Positions 9,125 through 16,418 of a stretch of DNA of 64,000 nt are shown here, in pieces. The notes under the pieces were generated by a model. The model had not been told where the DNA came from and made no database searches. It saw only the letters and a list, made by a program, of their open reading frames with translations. Origin of the DNA: Hominimerdicola alba 8 (GTDB lineage: Bacteria > Bacillota > Clostridia > Oscillospirales > Ruminococcaceae); the NCBI RefSeq assembly GCF_000178155.2, contig NZ_ADKM02000130.1:1-64000 (forward strand). The letters run 5' to 3'. A program made the translations under genes and the position numbers. How positions within the stretch are numbered: position 1 is the stretch's first letter; the number at the start of each line of letters is the position of its first letter.

Positions 9125-9383
9125 CTATGACTGGGAGAAGTAACACAGGTATTTCACTCACAGAGAGCGCGGAAGAGGTGTGAGCCGCGCAGCAGAGCCT
9201 TTGCGAATAACACCCGCGAGCGGCAGACCGAACGGCGGAAGCTCAGTAGGAAAGACGTGTTCCTCACGTTATGAGGATAAGAGTGACAACGCTCGGATAA
9301 TGCTTTTGAGCGATTTGTAATTCAGGTGGTACCGCGATGGCTTACAGCTTTCGTCCTGTTTTTGGGGACGAGGGCTTTTTTTA
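9125..9383 (+). ncRNA. T-box riboswitch leader (asparagine)
   Basis: The stem I distal elements AGAGAG and GGTGTGA, a specifier-loop-like GAATAACAC with AAC (Asn) at 9209-9211, the conserved AATTCAGGTGGTACCGCG box at 9319-9336, and a terminator with CTTTCGTCC pairing GGACGAGGG followed by seven T. The T box can pair with the 5' arm to form the antiterminator when uncharged tRNA binds. The next gene is asnS, in agreement with an Asn specifier, but it starts 640 bases further on. Confidence 0.9.
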
Positions 9384-9464
9384 TGCCAAAAAAGCGGTGC
9401 GGCTGTGTGCTCGGGAAGGGGAGCGGTATGGATAATACGGATAATGAAAATATAAAGCGATTTT

Positions 9465-9515
9465 ATAATTCATAATTCATAATTCACAATTCATAATTAT
9501 TGACATGAACGCAAG
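9465..9515. repeat. AATTCAT-rich repeat block
   Basis: Four AATTCATAATT-like units then ATTGACATGAACGCAAG, matching the block at 3667-3718 over about 45 bases. Confidence 0.5.
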
Positions 9516-9551
9516 TATTGTGCATTTATGAAAAAATCCCAATTTGGTTGT

Positions 9552-9586
9552 GTATTGTTCCCCCGCCGCAGGCGGGGGAACAATAC
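9552..9586. repeat. GC-rich perfect hairpin, solitary copy
   Basis: Arms GTATTGTTCCCCCGCC and GGCGGGGGAACAATAC pair perfectly (16 bp) around GCA. A related hairpin sits inside family A copy 3 at 39957-39996. The CCCCCGCC core is conserved, while the outer stem bases differ in both arms together. Confidence 0.75.
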
Positions 9587-9890
9587 GAAAGAACAGCCAT
9601 TTTGTATCATCAGCAATACACATCAAAATTGGAAGATGAAAAATGCAGATGTTATTGTAGGGCGTGGGCGTATGCGGCTGTGTCGGCATAAATCCCGCCA
9701 AAGGGTGCGCTCAGAGCGTTACAGGCACATACGCAGATCTATGCAGACACAAACACAATTCCCCGAAAGCATGGCAAAGAAGCCATGTGAAAGCTGATGT
9801 TTGGGGCATGGGGGCGAACCATTCCCCTAAAAAATCAAAACGAAATAATGCGGGCGAAACAAAGCCATCACTCATGCCAAAGAGCGACCC

Positions 9891-9966
9891 GCGCCCCGTT
9901 ATCGCGGGAGAGAGCAAAATGACCCGTAGGGGCATTTTGGGAACGAAGCGATAACCCTCCGGGCGC
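9891..9966. repeat. 76-bp nested palindrome
   Basis: Outer arms GCGCCC with GTTATCGC pair with GCGATAAC and GGGCGC; an inner CAAAATGACCC pairs with GGGGCATTTTG around GTA. No T tract follows, so it is a folded repeat rather than a terminator. Confidence 0.65.
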
Positions 9967-9970
9967 GGCT

Positions 9971-10023
9971 GAGCGCGGGGGTATGGGGGCGAGTCAGCCC
10001 CCATTCAGAATAGGAGTAAAAAA
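9971..10023 (+). repeat. Duplicated GC-rich leader before asnS
   Basis: GCGCGGGGGTATGGGGGC, a loop, GCCCCCATTCAGAATAGGAGTAAAA, including the asnS ribosome site. Near-identical to the leader of the divergent ABC gene at 8596-8645. Confidence 0.75.
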
Positions 10024-11397
10024 ATGAAACATATTGATATTAAAGAAGTATTGCAGAATAAGGAACTCATCGGACAGACCGTGACTGTTTGCGGCTGGGT
10101 AAGAACTTCAAGAAACTCGAAGAATGTGGCTTTCGTAGAGCTGAATGACGGCACTTCGCTGAAAAATGTGCAGGTCGTTATAGATAAGGCTGATGACCCC
10201 GATTATAAGGATATCCCCCGCGTGGGAACTTCCCTTAAGGTCGAGGGCAAGCTGGTAGAGGGCAGAAATGCCGCTGAGATAAATGTTACACCCGCCGATA
10301 TCACTGTCCTGGGCGACTGCCCGCAGGATTACCCTCTCCAGAAGAAAGGTCATACGCTGGAATTCCTGCGCACCATGCCCCACCTGAGAGGCAGGACGAA
10401 CACTTTCAACGCTGTTATGAGAGTTCGCTCGGTGCTGGCACAGGCTATACACAGCTACTATCAGGACAGGAATTTCATCTATGTGAATACGCCCCTGATA
10501 ACAGGTTCTGACTGCGAGGGCGCAGGCGAGATGTTCAGAGTCACCACCATCGGTTTTTCGCAGGATTACAAGACTGAGGACGATTACGATGCCGCTGATT
10601 TCTTCGGCAGACGCGCAGGTCTGTCGGTGTCGGGTCAGCTGGAAGGCGAGATGGCGGCTACCGCTATGGGCAAGATATATACTTTCGGTCCTTCGTTCAG
10701 GGCTGAGAACTCCAACACACCCAAGCACCTTGCTGAATTCTGGCACGTTGAACCTGAGATAGCTTTCGCTGAACTCGATGATGTCATCGAAGTCGCTGAG
10801 GATATGGTAAAGCATGTCATCGGCACAGTTCTTGAAAAGTGCCCCGATGAGATAGCTTTCTTCGATGCGCATTTTGAAAAGGGTCTTAAGGCAAGACTTG
10901 AAGAACTTATCAGCCACGAATTCGGCAGAGTTACCTACACAGAAGCTATTGAACTGCTGAAAAAGTCGGGCGAGAACTTCGTTTATCCCGTTGAGTGGGG
11001 CTGTGACCTCCAGACAGAACATGAGAGATACCTGTCCGAAAAGGTCTTCGGCAAGGCAGTTTTCGTTACCGATTATCCTAAGGAGATAAAGAGCTTCTAC
11101 ATGAAGCAGAACCCCGACGGCAAGACCGTTGCGGCTGTTGACCTGCTTGTACCCGGTGTCGGTGAGATAATCGGCGGCAGTGAGAGAGAAGCTGACTACG
11201 ATAAGCTGATAGCCGCTATGAAGGAGAGAAACATGAACCTCGACCTGTACAGCGACTACCTCGACCTGAGAAAGTACGGCACTGTACCTCACGGCGGCTT
11301 CGGTCTGGGCTTTGAAAGACTTATAATGTACACCACAGGCGTACAGAACATAAGAGATGTCATCATGTTCCCGAGAACAGTAGGTTCTATCAGATAA
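10024..11397 (+). CDS. asnS: Asparaginyl-tRNA synthetase
   Basis: 457 residues, the usual length for bacterial AsnRS. The N-terminal OB-fold anticodon domain (about 1-105, with VTVCGWVRTSRNSKNVAFVE) is followed by a class II core: motif 1 region near PHLRGRTN, motif 2 with FRAENSNTPKHLAEFWHVEPE and motif 3 GGFGLGFERLIMY at the C-terminus. The residues after motif 2 and the absence of a GAD-like insertion favour AsnRS over AspRS. It charges tRNA-Asn in the cytosol. It is controlled by the Asn T-box upstream and lies two genes from asnA, which makes asparagine. The ribosome site TAGGAG lies in a duplicated leader. Confidence 0.96.
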   Translation: MKHIDIKEVLQNKELIGQTVTVCGWVRTSRNSKNVAFVELNDGTSLKNVQVVIDKADDPDYKDIPRVGTSLKVEGKLVEGRNAAEINVTPADITVLGDCPQDYPLQKKGHTLEFLRTMPHLRGRTNTFNAVMRVRSVLAQAIHSYYQDRNFIYVNTPLITGSDCEGAGEMFRVTTIGFSQDYKTEDDYDAADFFGRRAGLSVSGQLEGEMAATAMGKIYTFGPSFRAENSNTPKHLAEFWHVEPEIAFAELDDVIEVAEDMVKHVIGTVLEKCPDEIAFFDAHFEKGLKARLEELISHEFGRVTYTEAIELLKKSGENFVYPVEWGCDLQTEHERYLSEKVFGKAVFVTDYPKEIKSFYMKQNPDGKTVAAVDLLVPGVGEIIGGSEREADYDKLIAAMKERNMNLDLYSDYLDLRKYGTVPHGGFGLGFERLIMYTTGVQNIRDVIMFPRTVGSIR

Positions 11398-11407
11398 TTA
11401 TATAGCT

Positions 11408-12013
11408 ATGGGATTTATGTTCGGACTTTTTGTCGCTTTCTCAGCTGCCATTGTACTCGTGCCTGTGACTTTCATGATCGGTCTGCCTGTGGGTATCCTT
11501 TCACTGCGCGATAATTTAAGGCTGAGAAAGTACATGCGGCAGATAGATCAGCGGGTGAAGAACGAACTGCTGTCGCAGTCGGGCTACGGCGCTGTAACGC
11601 CCGATGTGCTGGCTATGGTCAAGGGGCATATCCTGAAAAGCAATCTGGTGCTTGCGGGCATAATGGGTGCGATGTGCCTGCTATTCCTGTTCTTTTTGAA
11701 CGAGTGGCAGATGTGGCAGGCGGCTGTCTATGTAATGGTGCTGTTCACTGCGGCGACAGGACTGCATTTTGCTTATGATCTTTTTTGCCTGAGAGATGCG
11801 CCCTCGCTTATGAAGGTCAAAGCGTTTGTCTTTATGACTCACGGAAATAATGTGACTTTCATATATTACGACATGCAAAAGCTTGAATACTGCGCGACAT
11901 CAAGGAATGTCATGTTTTCGGGCAGAGCGAATATCAGGGCGGGGAATTATGTGAACATCATCGTCAGAAAACGTCAGAACGGCTATAAAGTCATAAGGGT
12001 GCTTACGTTCTGA
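11408..12013 (+). CDS. Small membrane protein of unknown function
   Basis: 201 residues. A hydrophobic segment at about 4-30, two more at about 78-97 and 101-122, and a basic C-terminal part of about 75 residues that ends in NYVNIIVRKRQNGYKVIRVL. The first ATG lies only ten bases after asnS with no clear ribosome site; a second ATG three codons on is possible, so translation may depend on asnS. I do not recognise a family. It shares the asnS transcript, since no promoter or terminator separates them. A link to asparagine or cell-envelope work is only guilt by position. Confidence 0.65.
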   Translation: MGFMFGLFVAFSAAIVLVPVTFMIGLPVGILSLRDNLRLRKYMRQIDQRVKNELLSQSGYGAVTPDVLAMVKGHILKSNLVLAGIMGAMCLLFLFFLNEWQMWQAAVYVMVLFTAATGLHFAYDLFCLRDAPSLMKVKAFVFMTHGNNVTFIYYDMQKLEYCATSRNVMFSGRANIRAGNYVNIIVRKRQNGYKVIRVLTF

Positions 12014-12123
12014 GAAAAGGCGCTGAATAATACAAATGCAGGCTGAAAACAGTCATCTTGCATTAACTGAATGACAAAATACATTAAAAATACGTTGTTT
12101 ATCTTATTTTTACGGAAAACCTC

Positions 12124-12152
12124 TTGACAAAAATGCAATTTCGGTGTATAAT
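12124..12152 (+). promoter_or_regulatory. Promoter of asnA
   Basis: TTGACA (12124-12129), 17 bp, TATAAT (12147-12152): a full consensus promoter. Confidence 0.9.
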
Positions 12153-12172
12153 AATTGCATGGTAAGGAACAA

Positions 12173-12214
12173 GGACGTTCCGGTCGCAAGAGGCGGTCGG
12201 AATGTCCTTTTTTG
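12173..12214 (+). terminator. Leader terminator (attenuator candidate) before asnA
   Basis: GGACGTTCCG pairs with CGGAATGTCC (ten pairs, one G-U) and is followed by six T. It starts about 13 bases after the predicted transcription start and lies 30 bases before the asnA start codon, so asnA expression must require read-through. Confidence 0.75.
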
Positions 12215-12244
12215 TTTCAAAGATGTGAAAGGTAGTGAGTTTTT

Positions 12245-13255
12245 ATGTCAAGATCACTCTATCTGCCGGAAGGTTATGCTCCGGCACTGTCGCTGAGAGA
12301 AACTCAGCACGCTATCAAGTATATCAAAGACGTTTTTCAGCAGGCGCTGTCCATACAGCTTATGCTGGACAGAGTTTCCGCACCGCTGATCGTCAGAAAG
12401 GGAAGCGGCATAAATGATGACCTCAACGGCGTTGAACGCAAGGTCAGCTTCGACATCAAGGAGATCGACTGCGAGGCTGAGGTCGTTCAGTCGCTGGCTA
12501 AGTGGAAGAGAATGGCGCTCTACCGCTACGGCTATAAGGCAGGCGAAGGCATCTATACCGATATGAACGCTATCCGCCGCGATGATGATACCGATAACCT
12601 CCACTCGATATTCGTTGACCAGTGGGACTGGGAAAAGGTCATCAGAAGAGATCAGAGAACCATTGATTTCCTGAAAGAAACTGTAAAGTGCGTGGTAAAG
12701 GCGATCGTCTACACAAAGAGAAAGGTCAGCCTGAGATACCCCCAGCTGAAAGGCGAGATCTGCGAGGACGTTTTCTTTGTGACCACACAGGAACTTGAAG
12801 ATATGTACCCCGACAAGACCCCGAAAGAGCGCGAGAAGCTCATCGCTAAGGAGAAGAAGACCGTATTCATCATGCAGATAGGCGGCAAGCTGAAAAGCGG
12901 CGAGAAGCATGACGGTCGTGCGCCCGACTACGATGACTGGTCGCTCAACGGCGATATCTTCTTCTGGAACGAGGTGCTGGACAACGCCATCGAGATCTCT
13001 TCGATGGGCGTGAGAGTTGACGAGAAGTCGCTGGCATCACAGCTGAAAGAAGCTGACGCTGAGGACAGGATGCAGTACGACTATCACAAGATGATAGCAA
13101 ACGGTACTCTCCCGCTGACTATCGGCGGCGGTATCGGTCAGTCAAGACTCTGCATGCTCCTGCTGGAAAAGGCTCACATCGGTGAAGTACAGTCGAGCAT
13201 CTGGCCTGATGATATGATCGAAAAGTGCGCTGAAAAGGGCATCACACTGCTCTGA
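12245..13255 (+). CDS. asnA: Aspartate-ammonia ligase (asparagine synthetase A)
   Basis: 336 residues, matching the usual 330 or so. It converts aspartate, ammonia and ATP to asparagine and AMP. The fold is related to class II tRNA synthetases; visible family blocks are ETQHAIKYIKDVFQ near the N-terminus, VQSLAKWKRMALYRYG, VDQWDWEKVI (about 122-131) and the C-terminal TIGGGIGQSRLCMLLL motif-3-like segment. It has its own strong promoter and a terminator-like leader hairpin, unlike the T-box controlled asnS nearby, so the two asparagine genes seem to be regulated by different means. A strong terminator follows at 13305. Confidence 0.96.
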   Translation: MSRSLYLPEGYAPALSLRETQHAIKYIKDVFQQALSIQLMLDRVSAPLIVRKGSGINDDLNGVERKVSFDIKEIDCEAEVVQSLAKWKRMALYRYGYKAGEGIYTDMNAIRRDDDTDNLHSIFVDQWDWEKVIRRDQRTIDFLKETVKCVVKAIVYTKRKVSLRYPQLKGEICEDVFFVTTQELEDMYPDKTPKEREKLIAKEKKTVFIMQIGGKLKSGEKHDGRAPDYDDWSLNGDIFFWNEVLDNAIEISSMGVRVDEKSLASQLKEADAEDRMQYDYHKMIANGTLPLTIGGGIGQSRLCMLLLEKAHIGEVQSSIWPDDMIEKCAEKGITLL

Positions 13256-13304
13256 TAAACACCGCATGGCTTTCGGTGTGATAAGATAGGATATGAATAT
13301 TATG

Positions 13305-13347
13305 ACGGTCAGCCGCATATTGTCAGTGCGGCTGACCGTTTTGTTTT
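13305..13347 (+). terminator. Terminator of asnA
   Basis: ACGGTCAGCCGCA pairs perfectly with TGCGGCTGACCGT (13 bp), followed by TTTGTTTTT. Confidence 0.92.
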
Positions 13348-13383
13348 TCACACGGCGCACACCCATAATTCCCTAAAATGTGC

Positions 13384-13412
13384 TTGCATAACAGGGCAAA
13401 ATATGCTATAAT
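13384..13412 (+). promoter_or_regulatory. Promoter of the D,D-carboxypeptidase gene
   Basis: TTGCAT (13384-13389), 17 bp, TATAAT (13407-13412). Confidence 0.75.
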
Positions 13413-13452
13413 GAATGTGTGTAAAATTTTTTGGCAAAGAGGTCGTGTGTAA

Positions 13453-14859
13453 ATGAAGAACAAATTTCGTGCCCTGACAGCGCTGTTATGCACCTTTGCA
13501 GTACTGGTCAGCAGTGCCCTGCCCGCAGGTGCGCTGACTTTCAAGCCCACTGTGAGAGATGAAAACGGTGAACTTAAAGATCTCAGGCTGTACTCCGAAT
13601 GTGTCTATATGATAAATATGGACACAGGTGAGGAGATAGTCGATATAAACAGCGATAAGGAAGTTCCTCCCGCATCGCTGACAAAGCTGATGACTGCTGT
13701 GGTAATGCTTGATGAACTGGGCGGCGATGAAGATGCGCTGAAAGCAAAAAAAATGTCGGCAGGCACAGAAGCATTCGATGAACTGTACGGCACAGGCGCT
13801 TCCACCGCCGATATACAGCCCTACGAATCGGTAAGTGCCTACGACCTGCTGGCGGCGAACCTTATACCGTCTGCGTGTGAGGCTTCAAACATCATCGCGG
13901 TGAATGTGGGCGGCAATATACCCCGCTTTGTCGATATGATGAACGAAAAGGTGACCGAACTGGGGCTTAAGCATACCCATTTCTCCTGCGCACACGGGCT
14001 GTTCACTCAGCAGAATTTCTCTTCTGCTAAGGATATCGCGAAAATATGCGAGTATGCGCTGGATAATTACCCTGTCTTCAAGGAACTGGTCAATACAACG
14101 TTCTACACGATGGAACCCACTGACTTCCACCCTGAGGGCACAAGCCTGACCAGCACCGACTTTATGATAAACGAGTATACCGATTACTATTACAGCTATT
14201 GTCGCGGCATAAAGACGGGTACTACCGAAGCGGCAGGCAGATGCTTCGCAAGCTACGCTACCTGTGACGGCGCTACCTATCTGACGGTAACGCTGGGTGC
14301 TCCGATGGAAAAACAGCCCGAAGACATCAAAAAAGGTGAGGAAGACCCCGATTCGCTGTATGCGGCGGAAGATGTGTACTATAATTTCATCGACCATATC
14401 AATCTCTATGAATGGGCTTTCAGCACTATGGTGCAGAAGGATTTCATCAACGAGATAAGCGAGGTGCGCGATGTAAAGGTCGAGTACGGCAAAAAGCTGG
14501 ACTACGCCAACCTCAAACCTGCCTGCGGCTACAGCAGGATGTGGCCCGCAAATATCAAGGTGGAAGAGGTCGAGAAGATAGTCACTGTAAAAGACCACAT
14601 AGTTGCACCTGTTGAAAAGGGCGATGTGCTGGGTAAAATGGAGCTTCGCTATAACGGCGAAACGCTGACGGAGATAGACCTTATCTCCACCACTAAGGTC
14701 GAAAGGTCACCTGTAAAGGAAAGAATGCGGGTGATGAAAGCCTACTTTGAGTCGATGACTTTCAAGGTGACACTGGCATGCGTGCTGGGCGGACTTCTGC
14801 TGTACTGCATAATAGTCTTCCTGATAGCACAGAGAAAATATCTGAAAAGGGTAAAATAA
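13453..14859 (+). CDS. D-alanyl-D-alanine carboxypeptidase (PBP5 type, peptidase S11)
   Basis: 468 residues. Signal peptide about 1-28. The S11 active-site set is complete: SLTK (S75-K78), SACEASN for the SxN motif near residue 140 and KTGT in RGIKTGTTEAAG near residue 255. It trims the terminal D-Ala of peptidoglycan pentapeptides and so limits cross-linking. The C-terminal half has a beta-rich PBP5 domain, then a hydrophobic helix (about 436-457) and a basic tail RKYLKRVK. That is a true transmembrane anchor rather than the amphipathic helix of E. coli PBP5. DacF/DacA-like; I give no symbol because paralogues cannot be separated here. Confidence 0.93.
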   Translation: MKNKFRALTALLCTFAVLVSSALPAGALTFKPTVRDENGELKDLRLYSECVYMINMDTGEEIVDINSDKEVPPASLTKLMTAVVMLDELGGDEDALKAKKMSAGTEAFDELYGTGASTADIQPYESVSAYDLLAANLIPSACEASNIIAVNVGGNIPRFVDMMNEKVTELGLKHTHFSCAHGLFTQQNFSSAKDIAKICEYALDNYPVFKELVNTTFYTMEPTDFHPEGTSLTSTDFMINEYTDYYYSYCRGIKTGTTEAAGRCFASYATCDGATYLTVTLGAPMEKQPEDIKKGEEDPDSLYAAEDVYYNFIDHINLYEWAFSTMVQKDFINEISEVRDVKVEYGKKLDYANLKPACGYSRMWPANIKVEEVEKIVTVKDHIVAPVEKGDVLGKMELRYNGETLTEIDLISTTKVERSPVKERMRVMKAYFESMTFKVTLACVLGGLLLYCIIVFLIAQRKYLKRVK

Positions 14860-14917
14860 GCAAAAAAGTTAAATATAGGAGTGCAGTGAGTGAAAATTTC
14901 TTTTTGGAGGATATTGA

Positions 14918-15784
14918 ATGAAAACATTGAAGAAATACTTCTGCATCATGCTTGCGGGAATGACTGCACTGCTGTCAGGCTGCGGCAGCAAGTCCGAAAA
15001 GGTCGATATAGCCGATATCGGTGAGGGGCTGACTATCTATTCTTTCAACGCTGGCAAGGCTGATGCCCACCTCATCTACAATGATGAATGGGCGGTGCTG
15101 ATAGACTGCGGCGAAAAGGGCTTCGGCAAGACAATAGTCAGCTATATGGAAGAAAATAACATATCCAAACTTGATTATCTGATAATCACACATTTCGATA
15201 AAGACCATGTGGGCGGCGCGGCTAAGGTGCTTAAAAACTGCGAAGTAGGGTCAGTACTGCAAAGCAATTTGCCGAAAGAAAGCGATGAGTACGACAATTA
15301 CCTAGAAGCGCTGGAAATAGCACAGAAAACGGCTGAAACTGTCCGCGAAAGGTACAGTTTCACACTGGGCGATGCAGAGTTTACTGTTGACCCGCCTCAG
15401 CAGGAGGTCTACGAAAACGATGACAGCAACAATTCGTCGCTGATAACAGAAGTCACTCTCGGTGAGGTGAATATGCTGTTCACAGGTGACGCTGAGAACG
15501 ACAGACTTGAAGAGTACACTTCATCGGTGAATAAGGTCTACAAATATGTGAAAGTACCGCATCACGGGCGCTGGCAGGACAGCAATACCGATTTTGCCAA
15601 CAAGGTCAAGGCTGAGATAGCAGTCATCACAAGTTCGGACGAAGAACCCGAAGATGAAGAAACTATCAAGGCTTTTGAGGATAACGGCGCTGAGGTCTTC
15701 ATTACAAGGAACGGCGCAGTCAGGGCAAAATGCGATGGTAAGAACATCGCGGCGGAATATGTGACGGAAGAAACCGTCGAATAA
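14918..15784 (+). CDS. MBL-fold metallohydrolase lipoprotein (ComEC C-domain-like)
   Basis: 288 residues, site TTGGAGG before ATG. A lipoprotein signal with LLSGCGS puts the lipid Cys near residue 22. The body is a metallo-beta-lactamase fold: IDCGEKG, then H92-x-D94-x-D96-H97 in THFDKDHVGG, a later LFTGDAE and the VPHHGR block. This is the layout of the C-terminal hydrolase domain of the DNA-uptake protein ComEC, but without the membrane channel part. Such stand-alone forms are common in Clostridia; some are DNA or nucleotide phosphodiesterases, and the substrate here is unknown. It is exported and anchored outside the membrane. Confidence 0.85.
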   Translation: MKTLKKYFCIMLAGMTALLSGCGSKSEKVDIADIGEGLTIYSFNAGKADAHLIYNDEWAVLIDCGEKGFGKTIVSYMEENNISKLDYLIITHFDKDHVGGAAKVLKNCEVGSVLQSNLPKESDEYDNYLEALEIAQKTAETVRERYSFTLGDAEFTVDPPQQEVYENDDSNNSSLITEVTLGEVNMLFTGDAENDRLEEYTSSVNKVYKYVKVPHHGRWQDSNTDFANKVKAEIAVITSSDEEPEDEETIKAFEDNGAEVFITRNGAVRAKCDGKNIAAEYVTEETVE

Positions 15785-15807
15785 TTGTAAAAATTATGTG
15801 AACGCCC

Positions 15808-15836
15808 TTTACAAATCACGGGAAATCGTGTATAAT
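15808..15836 (+). promoter_or_regulatory. Promoter of rpsO
   Basis: TTTACA (15808-15813), 17 bp, TATAAT (15831-15836). Confidence 0.8.
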
Positions 15837-15842
15837 AATGAA

Positions 15843-15968
15843 GTCGTATTGTGCGGTAAACGCACACAGCAATATCCCTGCGGCAGAATACGGGTCACGC
15901 TTCGGTAAGAAGATTGTACCTGCCGTATCCCGACGCAGCGGAAAAATTTAAGAAAGAGGTACAAAAAT
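15843..15968 (+). ncRNA. Structured leader of rpsO (S15)
   Basis: About 125 bases between the promoter and rpsO with a GTGCG/CGCAC hairpin (15851-15865) and a larger TACGG...CCGTA stem. S15 mRNA leaders in many bacteria bind S15 for feedback control; that this one does is inferred from position. Confidence 0.45.
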
Positions 15969-16235
15969 ATGCTGAGAAAAGACGAAAAGACAGCCGTTAT
16001 CGAGGCTAACAGAACTCATGAAACCGACACAGGTTCTCCCGAAGTACAGATCGCTATCCTGACCAGAAGGATCTCCGACCTGACCGAACATCTGAAGGTA
16101 CACAAGAAGGACAACCACTCCAGAAGAGGTATGTACAAGATGATCGGTAAGAGAAGAAATCTTCTCAACTACCTGAAGAAGAACGACATCGAGAGATACA
16201 GAGCAGTTATCGACAAGCTGGGTATCCGTAAGTAA
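15969..16235 (+). CDS. rpsO: 30S ribosomal protein S15
   Basis: 88 residues, the universal S15 length. Family blocks [20 protein letters not shown], the [14 protein letters not shown] loop that binds 16S rRNA helices 20-22, and the [17 protein letters not shown] helix are all present. S15 binds 16S rRNA early and organises the platform of the small subunit. The rpsO-pnp pair is a widely conserved order, here with a stem-loop and a separate leader between the two genes. It starts with AAAGAGG upstream of ATG after a structured leader. Confidence 0.98.
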   Translation: MLRKDEKTAVIEANRTHETDTGSPEVQIAILTRRISDLTEHLKVHKKDNHSRRGMYKMIGKRRNLLNYLKKNDIERYRAVIDKLGIRK

Positions 16236-16251
16236 TCATTTGAAAATTATC

Positions 16252-16281
16252 GGGGCAGAGGTGCGTTTTGCACCACTGCCT
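16252..16281 (+). terminator. Stem-loop between rpsO and pnp
   Basis: GGCAGAGGTGC pairs with GCACCACTGCC, apart from an internal mismatch, around TTTT. The T tract after it is broken (TTTCGGTGTTTT), so partial termination or RNase processing is likely. Confidence 0.5.
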
Positions 16282-16330
16282 TTCGGTGTTTTATTTAGTA
16301 AAGTTCAAAACAAATGTTGAGGTGACGGTG

Positions 16331-16383
16331 TTTAGCATTGACCGGAGGACAGGAAGACTTCCCGCCCTGCGCTTATTGCTAAA
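16331..16383 (+). ncRNA. Stem-loop leader of pnp
   Basis: TTTAGCA (16331-16337) pairs with TGCTAAA (16377-16383) and encloses smaller hairpins with a GGAGGACAGGAAG segment. PNPase autoregulation through a leader hairpin is known in enterobacteria; here it is only a structural suggestion. Confidence 0.4.
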
Positions 16384-16418
16384 AGCCCTCGCCTGACAGA
16401 CGAGGAGGAAATGAAAAG

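Larger units (their letters stand above)
9384..10023. other. Gene-free, repeat-rich stretch between T-box and asnS
   Basis: No convincing gene: the open frames here lack ribosome sites and protein-like composition. It holds an AATTCAT block (9465-9515), a perfect 16-bp-stem hairpin (9552-9586), a large palindrome (9891-9966) and the duplicated leader before asnS (9971-10023). Confidence 0.7.

Noticed and set aside
9477-10004. Open frames between the T-box and asnS
   Set aside because: No ribosome sites or protein-like composition; the region consists of palindromes and repeats.
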